Of a stretch of 64,000 nt of DNA, positions 43,201 to 55,256 are shown one piece after another. Position 1 is the first letter of the stretch, and each line of letters opens with the position of its first letter. Source of the stretch: Agrypnia vestita (Eukaryota > Arthropoda > Insecta > Trichoptera > Phryganeidae). The stretch is taken from NCBI GenBank assembly GCA_016648135.1, contig JADDOH010010181.1, positions 28,733 to 92,732 on the forward strand, in the 5' to 3' direction. The notes under the pieces are model-generated. The model saw only the letters and a program-made list of their open reading frames with translations. It was not told the origin of the DNA and did no database searches. The position numbers and the translations under genes were made by a program.

Positions 43201-46200
43201 ATTCCATTCTGACTGTATCAACTATGAGTGATGCCAATTAATTGATACAGCCAAAATTGAAGGGTCCATTTATTTAAAATTGAAACAATTATAGCCGCCT
43301 GCAGGGCCTAGCAGCAGACAATGGGCGAGAGTCAATTCCAGACACTATCTGTCGTTATCTGAAGTACATTTTTTTAAAGTACAAAATAAATTGGAGATTT
43401 AAGGGACCAAATAAATAAATCTGAAAATATACAGAACAACGTAATTTGAAATTTTTCTTTTTCTTAATCCACCCTTAATTTGAAATTCAATGTGCAAAAT
43501 AAATAAACCGTAATGTAATTCGCAAAACTCTTGAAAAAGGCCATTAATTTTGTGAAAAATGTATATAATTTGGTATATTTCAAAGAATCATCTTGAAAAC
43601 TCAATATTATTATGACTTGTAATGTGAATTTTGCCATTTCTAAATACCCAATATGGCTCATTTTTCTCACTTGTAAAAAACAATTAATTAAATCATTTTA
43701 TTCTAATTGCTCATATTTGCAGGCCTTGAAAATATATAGTTTAACATAGAATTTATGGAAGTCTTCTTCAATCTTCACTCAATTTTACTATTAAATTGGG
43801 TCTTTTTCGGAGTCAGACCAACTCAAGCAGCCGTTAAAAATACAATTGTCTATAGATACGTGAAACTATAAGATAAGTCATAAAACTTTTTTCAAAGAAA
43901 ATTAAACATTTTAACAACACAAACACAGTTATAATAAAAATATACATAAAAAAAAAGGGTCAAAATAAAGAGGAACTTAAAAGAAGCGAAAAACAAATTT
44001 AAACATGTCCAAGTACAAGTAATCTGCGTAAACTAAAACTATCTGTGCATATCAAGGCAAATGAAGAAAAGTGTACACAGAATTCCCCAATTTTAGGGAT
44101 TGAAACATAATATACTTAGATAAAGGAGATTCCACTCAAACTACAGCGAAATACATAAGGAGACTCCATACAGATGCTCGCGCATTCATAAAGATGCGTG
44201 CATTGCTCATAACTTGAATTTTTCAAATTTCACATGTCAAATCATGAATATACAAAATGCATTGATTTGTGGTGCCTAGGTCTAAAAATTAACTCGAACT
44301 GCGAATTACCAGAGTTTTTGAATTAACGGGTTTGATGAACTATGAAATGGATATTTTGGGTCTTAAGGTATTTGAAAAAAATTGAATTTCAAATTAACGG
44401 GGTTTTAATGTACATAAAACAAACATAATAGATACACAGCGTGATTAAACTATTATAGCTTGTTTCCAGAATTTGAACTGTACCAAAATATGAAAATGTA
44501 TTTTAGAATTAACGAGGTTTCATGTACTCGACTGTTACTAATCATAGAAATATAACCTTCTTGGACTGTTAAAACCCCAAAAAGTTATAGTTGGTACTCA
44601 TATCGGATATATATAAATTTATCTTAAATACCCTGAGTGTCCTCTGCCTGCCATATGACAAGAAAAGTGTAAAATGGAGAAAATACTGAACACCAAACCA
44701 AACAGATGAATGATCCAAGCAATAGAAGCATGCAACCCTAACCAGAGTTAATATAAAAAAGAAGAGAAGTGAGAATCTTACAGGTTCATAATCAGGCCTA
44801 AAAGGTTGTAGGCCGATCATCCCGTAAGGATCCACAGAGCTTTGTCCTTCAGGCAGAATACTTGATGTTACAGCTGATCCTGTTACTTCCGTTATTTCCT
44901 GCACCAGTTAAGGGAAAGCCATGAAAATAAAAAACCAGTTTCTGAAAACTAGTGATGATCGATTCACCGTTAGTTCACCAGTATTAGAGATGCGTTTAGC
45001 AAAAATAATGTTAGAATGAAACATGATTATGATTATTCGTAATTGGGTAAACTTACATCGTCTCTATTCAGAATTTCATCAGGATCATCACTGATCTCAC
45101 TCAGGTCATCCGGGATAGGTGGATCTTCTACTTCTGGGGCTGAGTGCATGGGTGGAGGTGCACTCTGTGTATTAGCCGGAGGCTTTTTAACATCTGACTG
45201 TTCAACAGGCACATCTCTAGTTGGCATTCCTCTTTTGGGAGTAATGGGGTGCATGTGTGGTGGACCCTGGTCTACCCGGTGGTCGATTCGTCCTCTGTAG
45301 CCACTTTCTTCTGAAAAAAGTGTACAGCCAAAGTAATAAAAAAAAAAGTAATAATTTTTTTTTAAAAATAGTACCTAATAAAAAAAAATATAAAAAAATG
45401 TAATAAAAATAATAAAATTCAAAGTAATAAAAATCATCAACATATATTTTGCAAATGTATGTAATAAATGTTGTTATATTAGTAAGACAAAAAATAAAAA
45501 GGGCATACTTACGGGTAAAGTTTTTATGCTATGACGTGATTGCTATGTTATATTGCAATCTTTTAAGAATAAGGTAGAATGTTATAAAATATGTATGATG
45601 CAAGTGTTGATGGCATCAGAAATAGATATCTGCGAATGACTTGGCATGACCAGATACTCTTAGGGGCCTAAACAATCGATGATCTTGCATAAGATGTACG
45701 AATGTGGATGAAGCGAGAGTTGCTGAGAGGCAGGGGCTCTGTCTGCCCCTGCAGAAGTGGTGGTATAGTTAGTTGTTTTGTATTACGTATTAAGCCGGCA
45801 AAGTATTGATAGATTAAAATTTACCATGCATCCGATTCCTTGTACTGCCAGGTGGTGGCTGGCGATGGCCGTGCCAAGATCCCTCCATATCCCTGTCTTT
45901 GTCTGGCCAGTCATGGACCTTTAATAGACAAATATTATGAATGTTTCACGTTAGAATAATTTCCATGATCATTTTATTCAAAGTTAAATAGTTTAACAAT
46001 TCAGTTTAAGAAATATAAATCAATACAGTAGAACTTCCATTTAGAATTAAGCAGAAATCCGCTAATTTATAATTTAAAAAAAAACGCGATGCAATTGCGA
46101 AAAAAGGCGTTAATTTTTTGAAAACATATTTTTGCATGTTTCAAGAGATCACTTTGAAAATGCAATATTTATTATGCTAACAAAGATTATGACAAAATGT

Positions 46201-49200
46201 CCTTAGGTTTTCACATAGTTTTCTGGGATATTCTGCCGTGTAATGTGACCTCTCTGGCCGACGTTTCAGTTAAATTATTTTACCGTTTCTTCACGTCTAG
46301 ATGAATGTAATCGAAAATTTATGGAATGCTTCTTTTTTATTTTTTTATTTTAAATTTCCTCTTGCAAAACTGTAATTACAGTTTAAACGCAAGGATTTAA
46401 TTATAATAAGTGTATGTACATTTCTTTACTTAATTGTATTTTATTTATGATATATTATATAATAAGCTACTATATTAAACTAATTTTTGCTTTTCCTATC
46501 CACTTCACAATTCACTGTAGCATTTCTATGTCTTTTTTATATTTTTTTGTCCCGTTACATTTTTTATTTTATCCGGTAGCTTGTTGAATAATTTTGGAAT
46601 TACGCACTGTTTGGTTCTGTCTCCTTAACAATTATTTGTTTTTTTTATTTCTAGTTTTTTATTTGTTATTTGTCTTGTCGTATATTCATGATGTATTGGT
46701 GTTTTGAAACTGTCCTTCTCGTATTCTTCCAGTTTTATTTTATAGTAAAGTTGTTTTTGGATCAGTAAGATTTTACACATTTTGAATAGGTTTTCCGGTT
46801 GGTCCTTACATGCTTCTTTTTGTTTTTTATTTGCTATAGTTTAAATAATTCTTAATTGTAGTTATTTTACTTTTTCTAAGTATGATGGATATGTCAATCC
46901 GTAGCTGTTTAGGCCATAGTTTACAATTGAGTCTACTAAACTATAATATAAGTAATAACGTGTGTGTCTTGGAATACAATGTTTGAGATGAAAGAATTTA
47001 CCTAGTAGAGTTTACCTTCAATATTTACTCTATTTTAAATTTTGATTCCACTTTTTATTTGACTCAGACCTTCACACAGCACAGTTGTTAGAAATACAAT
47101 TGTTAATAATACGTGAAATAATAAGATAAGTCAGTAATAACTTGTAATAGAGAAAATGAAACATTTTAACAACACAGTTATTGGAATAATGATTAAAAAA
47201 AGGGGCATATTAAAAGTAACAACTATTTTAAAGTTCAAGTATGAGGAATTAGCGCAAACTAAAACTATCCGCGCATATCGATATAATATATATGGATAAA
47301 GTGGATTCCACAAGATACCGCGAAATATATAAAGGAGACTCCACATGGGTGTGCGTGATCAAAAAGCCATGAATTATTAAGTGTCTTTTTAACTTGTTAA
47401 ATAAATGTTAAATTATGTACTTTGAATGTATTAATTTACAGTAAAACTCCGATTATTCAAAATTCACCATAATTCGGAATAGTTCAAACCCACAAGTCCC
47501 AAAATGTTAATTTTATAGTAAATTAACCCCGATAATTTGAAAAAAATGGTAATTCATAATTCAAAATAATTTTTGGCACCTTGTGCCATAAATCAATACA
47601 TTTTAGTTCACATAACTCTTTTTTTTTTTAAATTTGACAAATCGAAAAAATATTTTGTATTTTTTTACGAATGAGGACAAATATGTCATTATCAGGTACT
47701 TTAGTAATAGAAATGTCGCGATATTTTTATTAATATAATAAATATTGCATTTTCGAAATGGTTTCTTGAAATACGCAAATTTTTTTGGTACTTTGAATTT
47801 TAGAATTAACGGGGTTATTTATAATTCGAAATGTTTTATTTGGTCCGAGGTTCTACTGTATGGCGCAAGGATCTAAAAATTATTTCAAATTAAAAATTAT
47901 GGGGGTTGTTAATCAACCATGAAATTTTGGTACTTCTGTGTTCTAAAAATGTTAAATTATGACGAATTTAGAATTATCGGGGTTTTACGGGATTAAAAAA
48001 AATACCTGATGCTGTGCTTCTCTATGCTGCCAATGTCTATCTTGGCGATTCCAATCTCCGTATTCTTCCGACTCCCACTCTTTATGGGGATGTGGATGTT
48101 GGCCATGATGCATGTATTGTCTTTCTTGATCAACAGAAGCTTCTCTTCCGTCCCAAGAATGTTCCTCTCTTCTACTCAAGTTCCGCCTGTCATCCACAAA
48201 TCCTAAAATATATTTTAATAAAAAAATTACTTTCTTAATTACGTACAGAACTTCAGCAATCAATCAGGGACGGTTGTCTGATCAGTAATAATAGTAAATG
48301 TCAAGAAAAAAAACAAACAAAAAGTTGTAAAGTCATAATGTTCATCAGCAGCTGCTAGTGCAATGAGGGCAGACCCAACGTTAACCCAGAACCGTTTTAT
48401 AAGCAAGAGTTCTTATATTGGCCCTGCTCATTCGCCACCTGGTTGGCATTTTTTAATGCTAAAGGCAGCCACGCGATCGCGTATGTGTGTCATTAAAATG
48501 TCATGTTCATGGTGTCGTAAAAACAAATAAATACACAATACAGTAGATACACTTTAGGATAATATAACAATTGTAATGGAGCAAAAAAAACAGTGTTAAT
48601 TGCCTCACGATTGAGGAGCAAACAAACTGGGACAACTAAGGGAAAGGGAATAGACCACTCTCTTAAAGGATTGATTGGGGACAACACAAATAGAAAGACA
48701 TGTGACTTACGCACACAACCAGCTGTCAGTGCAGATAGAAATAAGTGAAATTACCTCTATCCAGAGCATGATGATCATCTAGGTGGTCATCATAAACACG
48801 GTCATCTGGGTCGACATAGCCACGACTGTGGGATCCTTGCATATCATAAGGAGAATCATAATGAAGGTCTCTCTCGCGCTGCACAGGAAAAGCTCCGGGT
48901 GACCTCTCCCTCTCTCGGTCTAATGGAACCAAATCATCGTATCTTTCATTTGGTCTATCATAACTTCGATCCATTGAATGAGAATGATCATAAGGATGTT
49001 CAATACTATGATTGTATTCACTTCGTTCCACCCGATCAATACTGCTGCGTCTATCTCCTTGCCTTTTAGAAACACGATCAATTCTATCTCGATCAACTGA
49101 TCGATCCGTTTTTCTCGAACTTCGTTCTGTTCTGGATTCTGATCTATCCCGATTGGAAGAAATGGCTCTTTCAAGCCCAATATTTCTATTGGTAGCAGCT

Positions 49201-52200
49201 AATGCTGCTAACCTTTCTTCAGGTCTCGGAAGAAGTCTTTCGACAGGTTTGTCTGGAGTGGGTTTTTCTAAGCCTTTGTTCAATCCTCCTCGAGCTCTCT
49301 CACGTCCACGACCAACATTTCGCTTAGATTCTTGCTCTCGTTTAGTCTGATCTTTTAACCGTTCTCGTTCGCGCTGACGTTCCTGACATCTAGCCAACGC
49401 ATCTTCTCTTTCTTTTTCTCTTTGTGCTTCTTTGGCTAATCTTTGTTCCCTCTCTTTGCGGTCACGATCGTGCCTATCTTTATCATCATGTTTATCTTTA
49501 CGTCTTTCGAGAGACCGATCTTTGTTATCTTTGTCTTTACGTTTGTCATCTTTTCGATCATCTTTGGGTGGAGTTAATTTATTTCTGTGTTTATCCGAAC
49601 TATCTTGATGAGCGGGTCTCTTTTTGGGTGAGGATCCCCTACTCCGGGCTGGACTATCTTTCCTGCGTGGATCCCTTGGTGGGTGAGAATCATGCCTCCT
49701 GACTGGGGATCTGGAGCGCCCTTTAGATTTTGGAGACTTGCTTTTTCGGCGTTCTTTTTCTCTTTCCTTCTCTCTTTCTCTTTCCTTTTCACGTTCACGC
49801 TCTTTCTCTTTTAAACGTTCTCTCTCTTTCTCCCTCTCCCTTTCCTTATCTTTGTCTCTGTCTTTGCTGTGAGGAGAAGTGCTTTTGGTTTTATCCTTTT
49901 TCGTTGGAGATTTGCTATGAGTATTATGTTTTGGATACAGTATGTATCCTTTGGGAATGTTCTTATTATTAATTGGAGGTGTTCCACCAGATTTTTTTGG
50001 GGGTGATAAAGATTTTTTGCTGAGGGTCGTCTTTGTGGTAGCCTTCTTTTTTACAGCAATAGTTTCATGTTTCTTCGCTGCACGTATACTGTCTTTTTTC
50101 AATGAGCTTCTTTTACACCCGGCTGACTTATCTCTTTTTACAGAATCTGCCTTAAGACGTTTCTTCTTAGAAACCTGGTCAGAACCAGATGATGAACTGG
50201 AGTTACGTTTTGATTTGGGTTTACGTATCTTCTTTCGGGCTTCTCTGTAAATATACAAATTTTTGGTGAATTTTTATAAGGTGGTATTTTGAATCCAATA
50301 TAATAAAATTGTAGTTGAAACATAGTATGTAGTTTCTAATAATAACTAACTAACAGGCAGAGGATAGAACGCCATATTATTCTATTTTGCAATCCACTTT
50401 TGCTTTGGTTACAATTATACATCTTATGCATGCTCTACGGCTGTTAAGGCTTTAAACAGGCCCATCTTACAATATGTGTATCTGATCTTGCCAGGTCTTT
50501 AGCAGATACCCTTTATTCCTGATGCCTTCATTACTCGCCTTATATATTTTCTTAACTCACTCATACGTTCTACATGACTGAACTATCTCAGCACTCGTTT
50601 CTTTATTCTATCTACCACACTATGCTAGCATTACATCCACTTTTAATTTGTTCATTCCTCACTCTATTGATCAAAGATTTTCCAAACGAGCGCTTCAGTG
50701 ACCACATTTGCCAATTCCAGATTTCACTTTCAATTAAACCAATTTATGATAAAGTACTAAAGAGTCGCAAAAAATAAATGACTAAATCTTGAGAAACAAA
50801 AATACCACTGTTCGTTAACGTGGTTAGGCAATGATCTGCGTACATAAAATTTAAAATTCATTTGTGATAAATACAAATGAATTTGTGCAGAATTTTCCTT
50901 AGAATCATTTTATCTACAAGCATTTAACCACTAAAGACTTGTTAACTTTTATCTAGAGAGTAGTTTCATTCAATTTCATCACCTTGTGGCAATAAAATTT
51001 GTCCAGCAAGAGAGTAGTCGTACATGACAGGCCTGCGGCGTTTATTTCCGAGTATATAATATTAGTTAAAACACTGATAGTGCACTAACGCCTAAATGCT
51101 ACATTAGAAAACTTTCTTGAGATAAAATAGTCACAACTAAAATAGGCAAATTCACTTCTCCTTGCATATTAAATTGATAAAAATTCACTCGCATAAAAGG
51201 ATAATTTAATCAAGCATTTTTAATTGAGAGAAACGAAAATCACTATTATTACTGTAATAATAGAAGAGTGTTTTAATCTTCCTACCTCTTCAATGGCACC
51301 TATAATCTATGGAACTATAATTTGTTGACACCATAATTCATAAATGTATATGACCAGATTTCAAGTTTAAAACCAGACTAATATTGTATTTACTTTGCAT
51401 TGAGTAATATTGAAAGTGGTCATAGGGCCGGTTGTTTCAAGTTGGATTAAAGTAAGCGATCTTTTAAAGCACAGATTTTTACGTTCTCCACCAATCAGAC
51501 GATCCGATTTTGTAAAAAAAACTATGCTTTAATCGACCACTTACTTTAATCCAACTTGAAACAACCAGGCCATAGTCAAATTTACAATACTATTCAGCAA
51601 CAGGCAAAAATAAAGGAAATAAAAAATGAATACCCTGAAACAATATTGGAAATGCTCATTCACTGCTAGGTTTACGTGATATGGTAGTGGTGGCAAAAGT
51701 GCATAGATGCAGTCAGTTTTTACAAAATATTCCAAAATCACTACATAATTATAATACGATTCAAAACTTTGCTTACGCTTTCCCATAAAATTGTGTCAAA
51801 GTTAGATATAACCGACCATATAAGATATACATGGTAAGAACCTATTATTTATAGATAACTATTGTAGATTTGAGACCAACATAATGAGAAATATGTAACA
51901 ATGTCATTTAAGATAATAACCCACATTTACCAAAACAATCTCTGAAAGCACTGAAAAGATCTAAGAGTCAAATAAACAAAGATGTATAGAAATGCATAAA
52001 CAAACCTGGCGGAAGAAGATGAGGTACTGCTGCCGCCCGACGAGGAGCTGGACACACTGGTGGTACTCGAGCTCCGCGAGGAAGAAGAACTCGTGGGGGC
52101 AGGTTTCTTCTTTTCCTTTCGGTGGTCTTTACCAGAATCCATTTTCAGTTGAATTTCTAATTCACGTTGAAGTTGCTGACGGCGTTTCTCTAAAACATCA

Positions 52201-52574
52201 GCATCGGCGTATTCTAGGTCATTTTGGTCCCAATTATCCCATTCTGGTTCAGGACTACGGCCAGACCTAACAACCACAGCGGAATGTAAGCGATTTTTTG
52301 GATCATCCTTATTAGGGTTTCTTTTGACTTCTGAAGAGTCTTTAATAGCAGCACGTTGCTTAGAGGGGCTAATCAATGTATGCGTAGTTGCAAATTTACA
52401 AGTTTTACCATAAGCACAGGTTCCGTGTTGCGCCCATTGTCTGCAGAATTCACTGGCTTTCTTGGCTGCTGCCGCTTTCTTAGTTCCGAGCCGTTCAAAA
52501 ACACTGGGTCTGTTAGAAAGGTCTTTAACTTTTGGCAATTCAACAGTGATCTTCCTCTTGCCTTGTTTTGACAT
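31208..52574 (-). CDS. ZC3H13/Flacc (Xio) homologue, m6A methyltransferase complex subunit
   Basis: Eleven coding exons join in frame: 52574-52006, 50244-48755, 48202-48006, 45918-45825, 45310-45057, 44898-44782, 41350-41258, 36823-36685, 32400-32093, 31866-31670 and 31481-31208 (3732 nt, 1243 aa). The protein is a nuclear scaffold of the m6A writer: ZC3H13/Flacc bridges WTAP/Fl(2)d to the RNA-binding adaptor. Order: N-terminal 'RPSVFERLG' and a CCCH-like segment (44-65); a Ser-rich run; a very long K/R/E/D-rich low-complexity region with RS and 'EREKERE' runs (exon 2); acidic Pro-rich exons 5-8 ending 'DFEEISDGELEED'; then a globular C-terminal region (exons 9-11) with 'LGDALGVDWASLV', 'ILARIGVSVYMAGDE' and 'FLKWLKNYCRSLLDI'. 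I used the second Met (52574), because 'MSKQGKRKITVEL' matches the family start. Odd: the last zinc ligand is displaced (see findings). Introns are crowded with mobile elements. Confidence 0.93.
31870..31970 (-). repeat. Truncated SINE-S2 head abutting exon 10 of ZC3H13
   Basis: On the minus strand 'GTAGCTTGTTGGTCTATTAG' and 'TTAGTGATTACAGTCGCGAG' align with the tRNA-like head of the SINEs at 35770-35975 and 57800-57990, though diverged. It ends within about 10 nt of the exon 10 acceptor at 31867. Confidence 0.5.
32454..32951. mobile_element. TIR MITE with TAA duplication, close to ZC3H13 exon 9
   Basis: 'GGGGCCATTCAAGTATTACG' at 32454 mirrors 'GTAAATACTTGAATGACCCC' ending 32951. TAA flanks both ends (32451-32453, 32952-32954). 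Internal 'GTAGGGTTGCCATAT' is duplicated (32610, 32771), as is the C-run plus 'AGCAAAGC' motif. The 3-bp duplication fits the PIF/Harbinger-like group. It starts 54 nt upstream of the exon 9 acceptor. Confidence 0.8.
34019..34156 (+). pseudogene. MADF-domain protein, N-terminal fragment (element-borne)
   Basis: An ATG at 34019 opens 45 codons: 'MATSNNSADLDEDF', then 'IEMLIRKVERRPPLYDINPK' and 'EYSDRN', stopping at 34156. The 'LI..V..RP.LYD...KEY.DRN' pattern is the first helix region of MADF domains, which PIF/Harbinger elements carry as their DNA-binding accessory protein. The domain stops after about half its length, so this is a truncated leftover and not a host MADF gene. Confidence 0.7.
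34321..34540. repeat. 42-bp tandem repeat, five copies
   Basis: Units begin CGCAGTGCGCGCGCC at 34321, 34363, 34405, 34447 and 34489, with a partial at 34531. Being 14 codons long, it gives in-frame repeats on both strands (plus strand 'MSQCARLLFTPRVK'-type), with no sign of selection. The unit itself resembles the element's terminus (GTGCGCGC, CGCCGCG). Confidence 0.9.
35770..35975 (-). mobile_element. tRNA-derived SINE, family S2
   Basis: Minus strand: tRNA-like head with 'GCGGTTAGGACTCTCGCC' (box A region) and 'GGTTTGAATCTC' (box B), then a body 'CATAGCACAAGCCTTTAGC', 'AGTAAGAATATTGATGTAAC', 'TTCGCATCTCTATTTT', and an A/T-rich tail. It is paired with the copy at 57800-57990. It lies in ZC3H13 intron 8. 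Confidence 0.8.
39245..39470. repeat. Diverged arm of the long-TIR element family
   Basis: 'TATTCGATACAAGTTACT', 'CTCGATAACTATCGATATTA' and 'AAGGCAAGAATTTACAAGTAC' follow the order of the right arm at 6940-7115. The outer CAGGGTTATT end is lost. Confidence 0.6.
40620..40672 (+). ncRNA. Degenerate hammerhead-like motif
   Basis: CTGAAGA (40629-40635) is followed by a 6-7 bp stem II (AATCGC / GCGATT) with a long loop. The required GAAA is replaced by TTGAAC. It resembles the motif at 3372-3418, including the upstream 'ACATCC'. Confidence 0.35.
41527..42404 (+). pseudogene. mariner transposon with internally deleted transposase (ZC3H13 intron 6)
   Basis: The ends 'TTAGGTGTACAAACAAGTTT' (41527) and 'AAAACTTATTTGTACGCAGAA' (ending 42404) are imperfect inverted repeats. 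TA precedes the left end; TG follows the right. The frame starts 'MWSFEPNKRHLRELLIYF' (41701), has a stop where other mariners read on, continues 'RSCREWYQKF' and 'DKERSGRPK', then jumps over the missing middle. Late blocks 'YSPDIAPSDFYLFRSM' (about 42119) and 'ASDGQYFE' are in another frame. HDNA appears as 'LHDNARP' near 42025. Stops, shifts and the deletion make it inactive. Confidence 0.88.
43000..43190 (-). mobile_element. tRNA-derived SINE, family S4
   Basis: Minus strand: 'GGGCTGCGAGGGCCACTGGG', then 'GGTTCCGGGTTCGATTTCTG' with box B GGTTCGATTTC (43090-43108 region), then the body 'GATGTGTTTCGCTTCTG' and 'GGGCCTCTTGGCCTGTTGAA'. Single copy in the window. Confidence 0.6.
45590..45780 (+). 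pseudogene. Decayed L1 LINE tail (ZC3H13 intron 4)
   Basis: 'GATGCAAGTGTTGATGGC', 'GACTTGGCATGACCAGAT', 'ACGAATGTGGATGAAGCGAG' and a final 'CTGCCCCTGCAG' plus TAGTTAG tail match 7380-7600 with many changes. Confidence 0.65.
46026..46290. repeat. pogo MITE left end and Penelope-like scrap
   Basis: TA then CAGTAGAACTTCCATTTAG (46026) is a pogo-type terminus without a partner. At 46222-46265 'TTTTCTGGGATATTCTGCCG' and 'CTGGCCGACGTTTCAG' belong to subfamily C, as at 29918 and 57168. Confidence 0.5.
47439..47858. mobile_element. pogo-type MITE, complete (ZC3H13 intron 3)
   Basis: CAGTAAAACTCCGATTATTC (47439) mirrors 'GGTCCGAGGTTCTACTG' ending 47858, with TA on both sides. 420 bp, AT-rich, no frame. 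A diverged half copy follows to about 47990. Confidence 0.8.
51425..51571. mobile_element. Hairpin MITE, family M4 (ZC3H13 intron 1)
   Basis: 'GGGCCGGTTGTTTCAAGTTG' mirrors 'CAACTTGAAACAACCAGGCC'. The inner arms 'GATTAAAGTAAG' and 'CTTACTTTAATC' pair. ATA flanks both sides. 147 bp, same design as 23839-23983. Confidence 0.75.
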
Positions 52575-53268
52575 TATAAACAACAACGTAATTCATGGAA
52601 AGTCTCATTGACACTCCGTTTGATTAAAATACAGAAACACGGTCGGCCATTTTTGAAAAACTATCATAGACAAACATACGAAAGAAAAAAACTAATAGAC
52701 ATTTTGAAAGATTCTATCGATTTTGTGCAATCAAAATATTTGAAACCGGGGAATATTGTTTCAAAAAGCGTTATAATGGACGAATCATATAACGATACAT
52801 AAGTATACTTATAGGTGGAACTAGCACGCCGAAAAGTTAAAAAAACTATTGCATGTAACAAAGATACGTTAATTCGAACGTATTAAAAATATAAAAGATA
52901 AATATCAACTTAAATTTATTGTAAATATAATTAATCACAGGCAAATACCAAACTCTGCATGACTGATGGAAAAAAATATTTGCCACGACCCTTGTTACAA
53001 TGAACAGGAGCCTGAATTACCGACAACACTTGGAAAGGTTTCTCTGTTTCTCACCCTGTATGCCGCTCAAAGTCCCGAAAACCCTTCTGGATAGAAGGAG
53101 AAAGGCTCTTCCGGTTAGCTCTCACTCTGGAGGACAGATAAAAACTTGAACGGCAATTGTCCAAAGTGAGAAATGTATATCTCATACATGACCCTAGTGA
53201 CAAATAACCTAGGTTCTCACTGCCACGTAAACTCTAGTCCTTCATCAACAGAATAAGGTGCTCCCATA
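52575..53268. repeat. Region 5' of ZC3H13 and unclassified repeat
   Basis: 52575-52950 is AT-rich upstream DNA with no clear core promoter. 52980-53268 is a GC-richer stretch that continues after the hAT insertion (54897-55140), so it is one interrupted unit. Its class was not recognised. Confidence 0.4.
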
Positions 53269-54888
53269 CAGTGCCGGCCCGAGCAAACTTGACGCCCTAG
53301 GCGAAAGACTGGAACGGCGCCCTTTTAACAAAATTTACGGAAAAATAAAACACCAATATAGATAAATAATAGATTATTAAATGTGTAATTTCGGATGAAA
53401 ACTTGCAAAGTTATTAGCGTTGTAAAGTGGGTTTTTGGATTAAAATTCTTTGGATTAAAATTCTGGAGAGCAGAGACCTCCCACGACGAATATATTTCTC
53501 AAAGACGTCGGGCTGCGCCCGTCTAGAGAACTTGAAATTTTTGGATTTTCGACGAGTTATTTTCCCGAAAAAGAAAACAACCACAATGACCGTGCATACC
53601 GACAAAGTTGTCAAAATGCTTTGTCATTGACGTCATGTTTTCATTTCATCATGCAAATCATTTCAGTTCGATTGGATGACGGAAAGTGCGTTAATTTTCA
53701 TTTCCAAGACATTTTTGCACACACGTACGGCGGCGAAACTAATGTAAGAAGTAAATAAGTTTTATTTCCTTGCCTTAATTTTAGCAAAAGTGGAAACGAT
53801 TTCCTTTAAATCAATTTTTTCAGCTATTTCTTGTTCTATTGACAAAGTTGATAATCCCACAAGTCTTTCTTCAGTCATTGTAGAGGACCGGTACGTTTTA
53901 ATTAGTTTTAATTTAGAAAAACTGCGCTCACTACTGGCGACAGACACAGAAAGTGTCAAAAACACCCTTATTGCAGTTACTAAATTAGGTACGCTATCTA
54001 CTAGCCCATTTTCACATATGTAATTTAAAACATCTTGTGGCGTAGTATTATTTGGTATTCCTCTTGCAATAGCTTGTAATTCGCTGCATAACTCGGTTGC
54101 ATCAACATCCTTAGAGTCTCCATGACTACGAGATTCTTACAACTTAACACAGCCTTCCAGAATAGCTTTAAACGTTTTATTCTGCATCACATGAATATTA
54201 TAGAGATATCCAAAAACATGATAAATGATTTTTATCTGATTAAACTTCTCAGCGATTGAATTTATTGTAGATCCAACACGGAAAAATAAAAATTAATTTT
54301 GAACTGGTCTATCTCATCATATATAGGCTCATCTTCCGCTTCATAACAAAACTGCCTTTTCTTTTTTCTTAAGCGGACTGGCTTCGACTCTGATGCGAAT
54401 GTTGCGGGAATGTTGGATTCTTCTGAAATATCTCTTGCATGTAGGTACTAGCATTTTTTCGAATTATAAATCACTTCTACAGCTTTCTAGGAAGGTTTTT
54501 GTTTTTAGGAGAGCATTTGTAGTAGCGTAAAGATCAAATTCCTTTAATTGAAGAAAATTTGCTAGTCAAATTTTGGCGCGGGAGGGTGAGACGGGCGAGG
54601 GAAGGGCGTTCGTCTATGTTCGACGGCACCCGAAGGGTCGCGGGCGATGAGACCGGTGAGGCGCAAATTGTTTTGCAGTTGCCCGTCCCCGCCCTCTCCC
54701 CTTGCTGCAGCACCGCAAACCGCTTTAGGGCGCCGCGCGTCGGTGCGGGCGGTGGTCACGCGTTCGAACCATTCGACCGATTTGCGTGGTCTTGTCACTG
54801 ACTATCCGTTCGCTATGCCGGTGCCGCCCCCCAAATACGAGCGCCCTAGGCGATCGCCTAGTTTGCCAATATGAACGGGCCGGCCCTG
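53269..54888 (-). mobile_element. hAT transposon remnant with perfect 8-bp target duplication
   Basis: 'CAGTGCCGGCCCGAGCAAAC' at 53269 mirrors '...GGGCCGGCCCTG' ending 54888. CTCCCATA occurs on both sides (53261-53268, 54889-54896). The minus frame 53965-53762 reads 'LSVSVASSERSFSKLKLIKT', then 'RSSTMTEERLVGLSTLSIE', the hAT C-terminal dimerisation region. Upstream frames (54000-54460) are broken, and the zinc-finger end is replaced by a GC-rich stretch (54560-54840). The intact duplication points to a fairly recent insertion of an already damaged copy. Confidence 0.9.
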
Positions 54889-54896
54889 CTCCCATA

Positions 54897-55256
54897 GCCG
54901 TTACACCCACATGATCATAGGTGGAGTCTTAAAGAGTAGACGAGGTGTGAATTCGGTGCGGTGCAGACCACAGAATATGTGGATAACGAATGCCCGTTCC
55001 AATCGTTCCTCGACGGAACAGATGAGTTCCACAGGGTGACTCCTGAAGCCCTACTAGACTGTCTCACAAACTTAGATGTCCCCCTTTGATCCCCCATCGT
55101 ACGAAAGAAGAGGAAGAATATAATGAATGGAAGCAAAATCGAAGGGACAGATTATTATTGAAATGTATTTTCTGGAAACACTTATTATTTAGAGAAGTCG
55201 TCTTGTGCTATATTTTTCTACATAAAAGACAATAAGCCACTTGCCGATACCTAAAG
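54897..55256. repeat. Right half of the unclassified repeat, then unique DNA
   Basis: Continuation of 52980-53260 beyond the hAT. Contains 'TCGTTCCTCGACGGAACAG' and 'GACTGTCTCACAAACTTAG'. No frame with recognisable motifs. Confidence 0.35.

Noticed and set aside
49012..50250. Long frames antisense to ZC3H13 exon 2
   Set aside because: Shadows of the low-complexity, codon-biased RS/RE region on the other strand.
54559..54874. GC-rich frames in the hAT remnant
   Set aside because: Several frames are open on both strands purely from base composition; no hAT or other motif.
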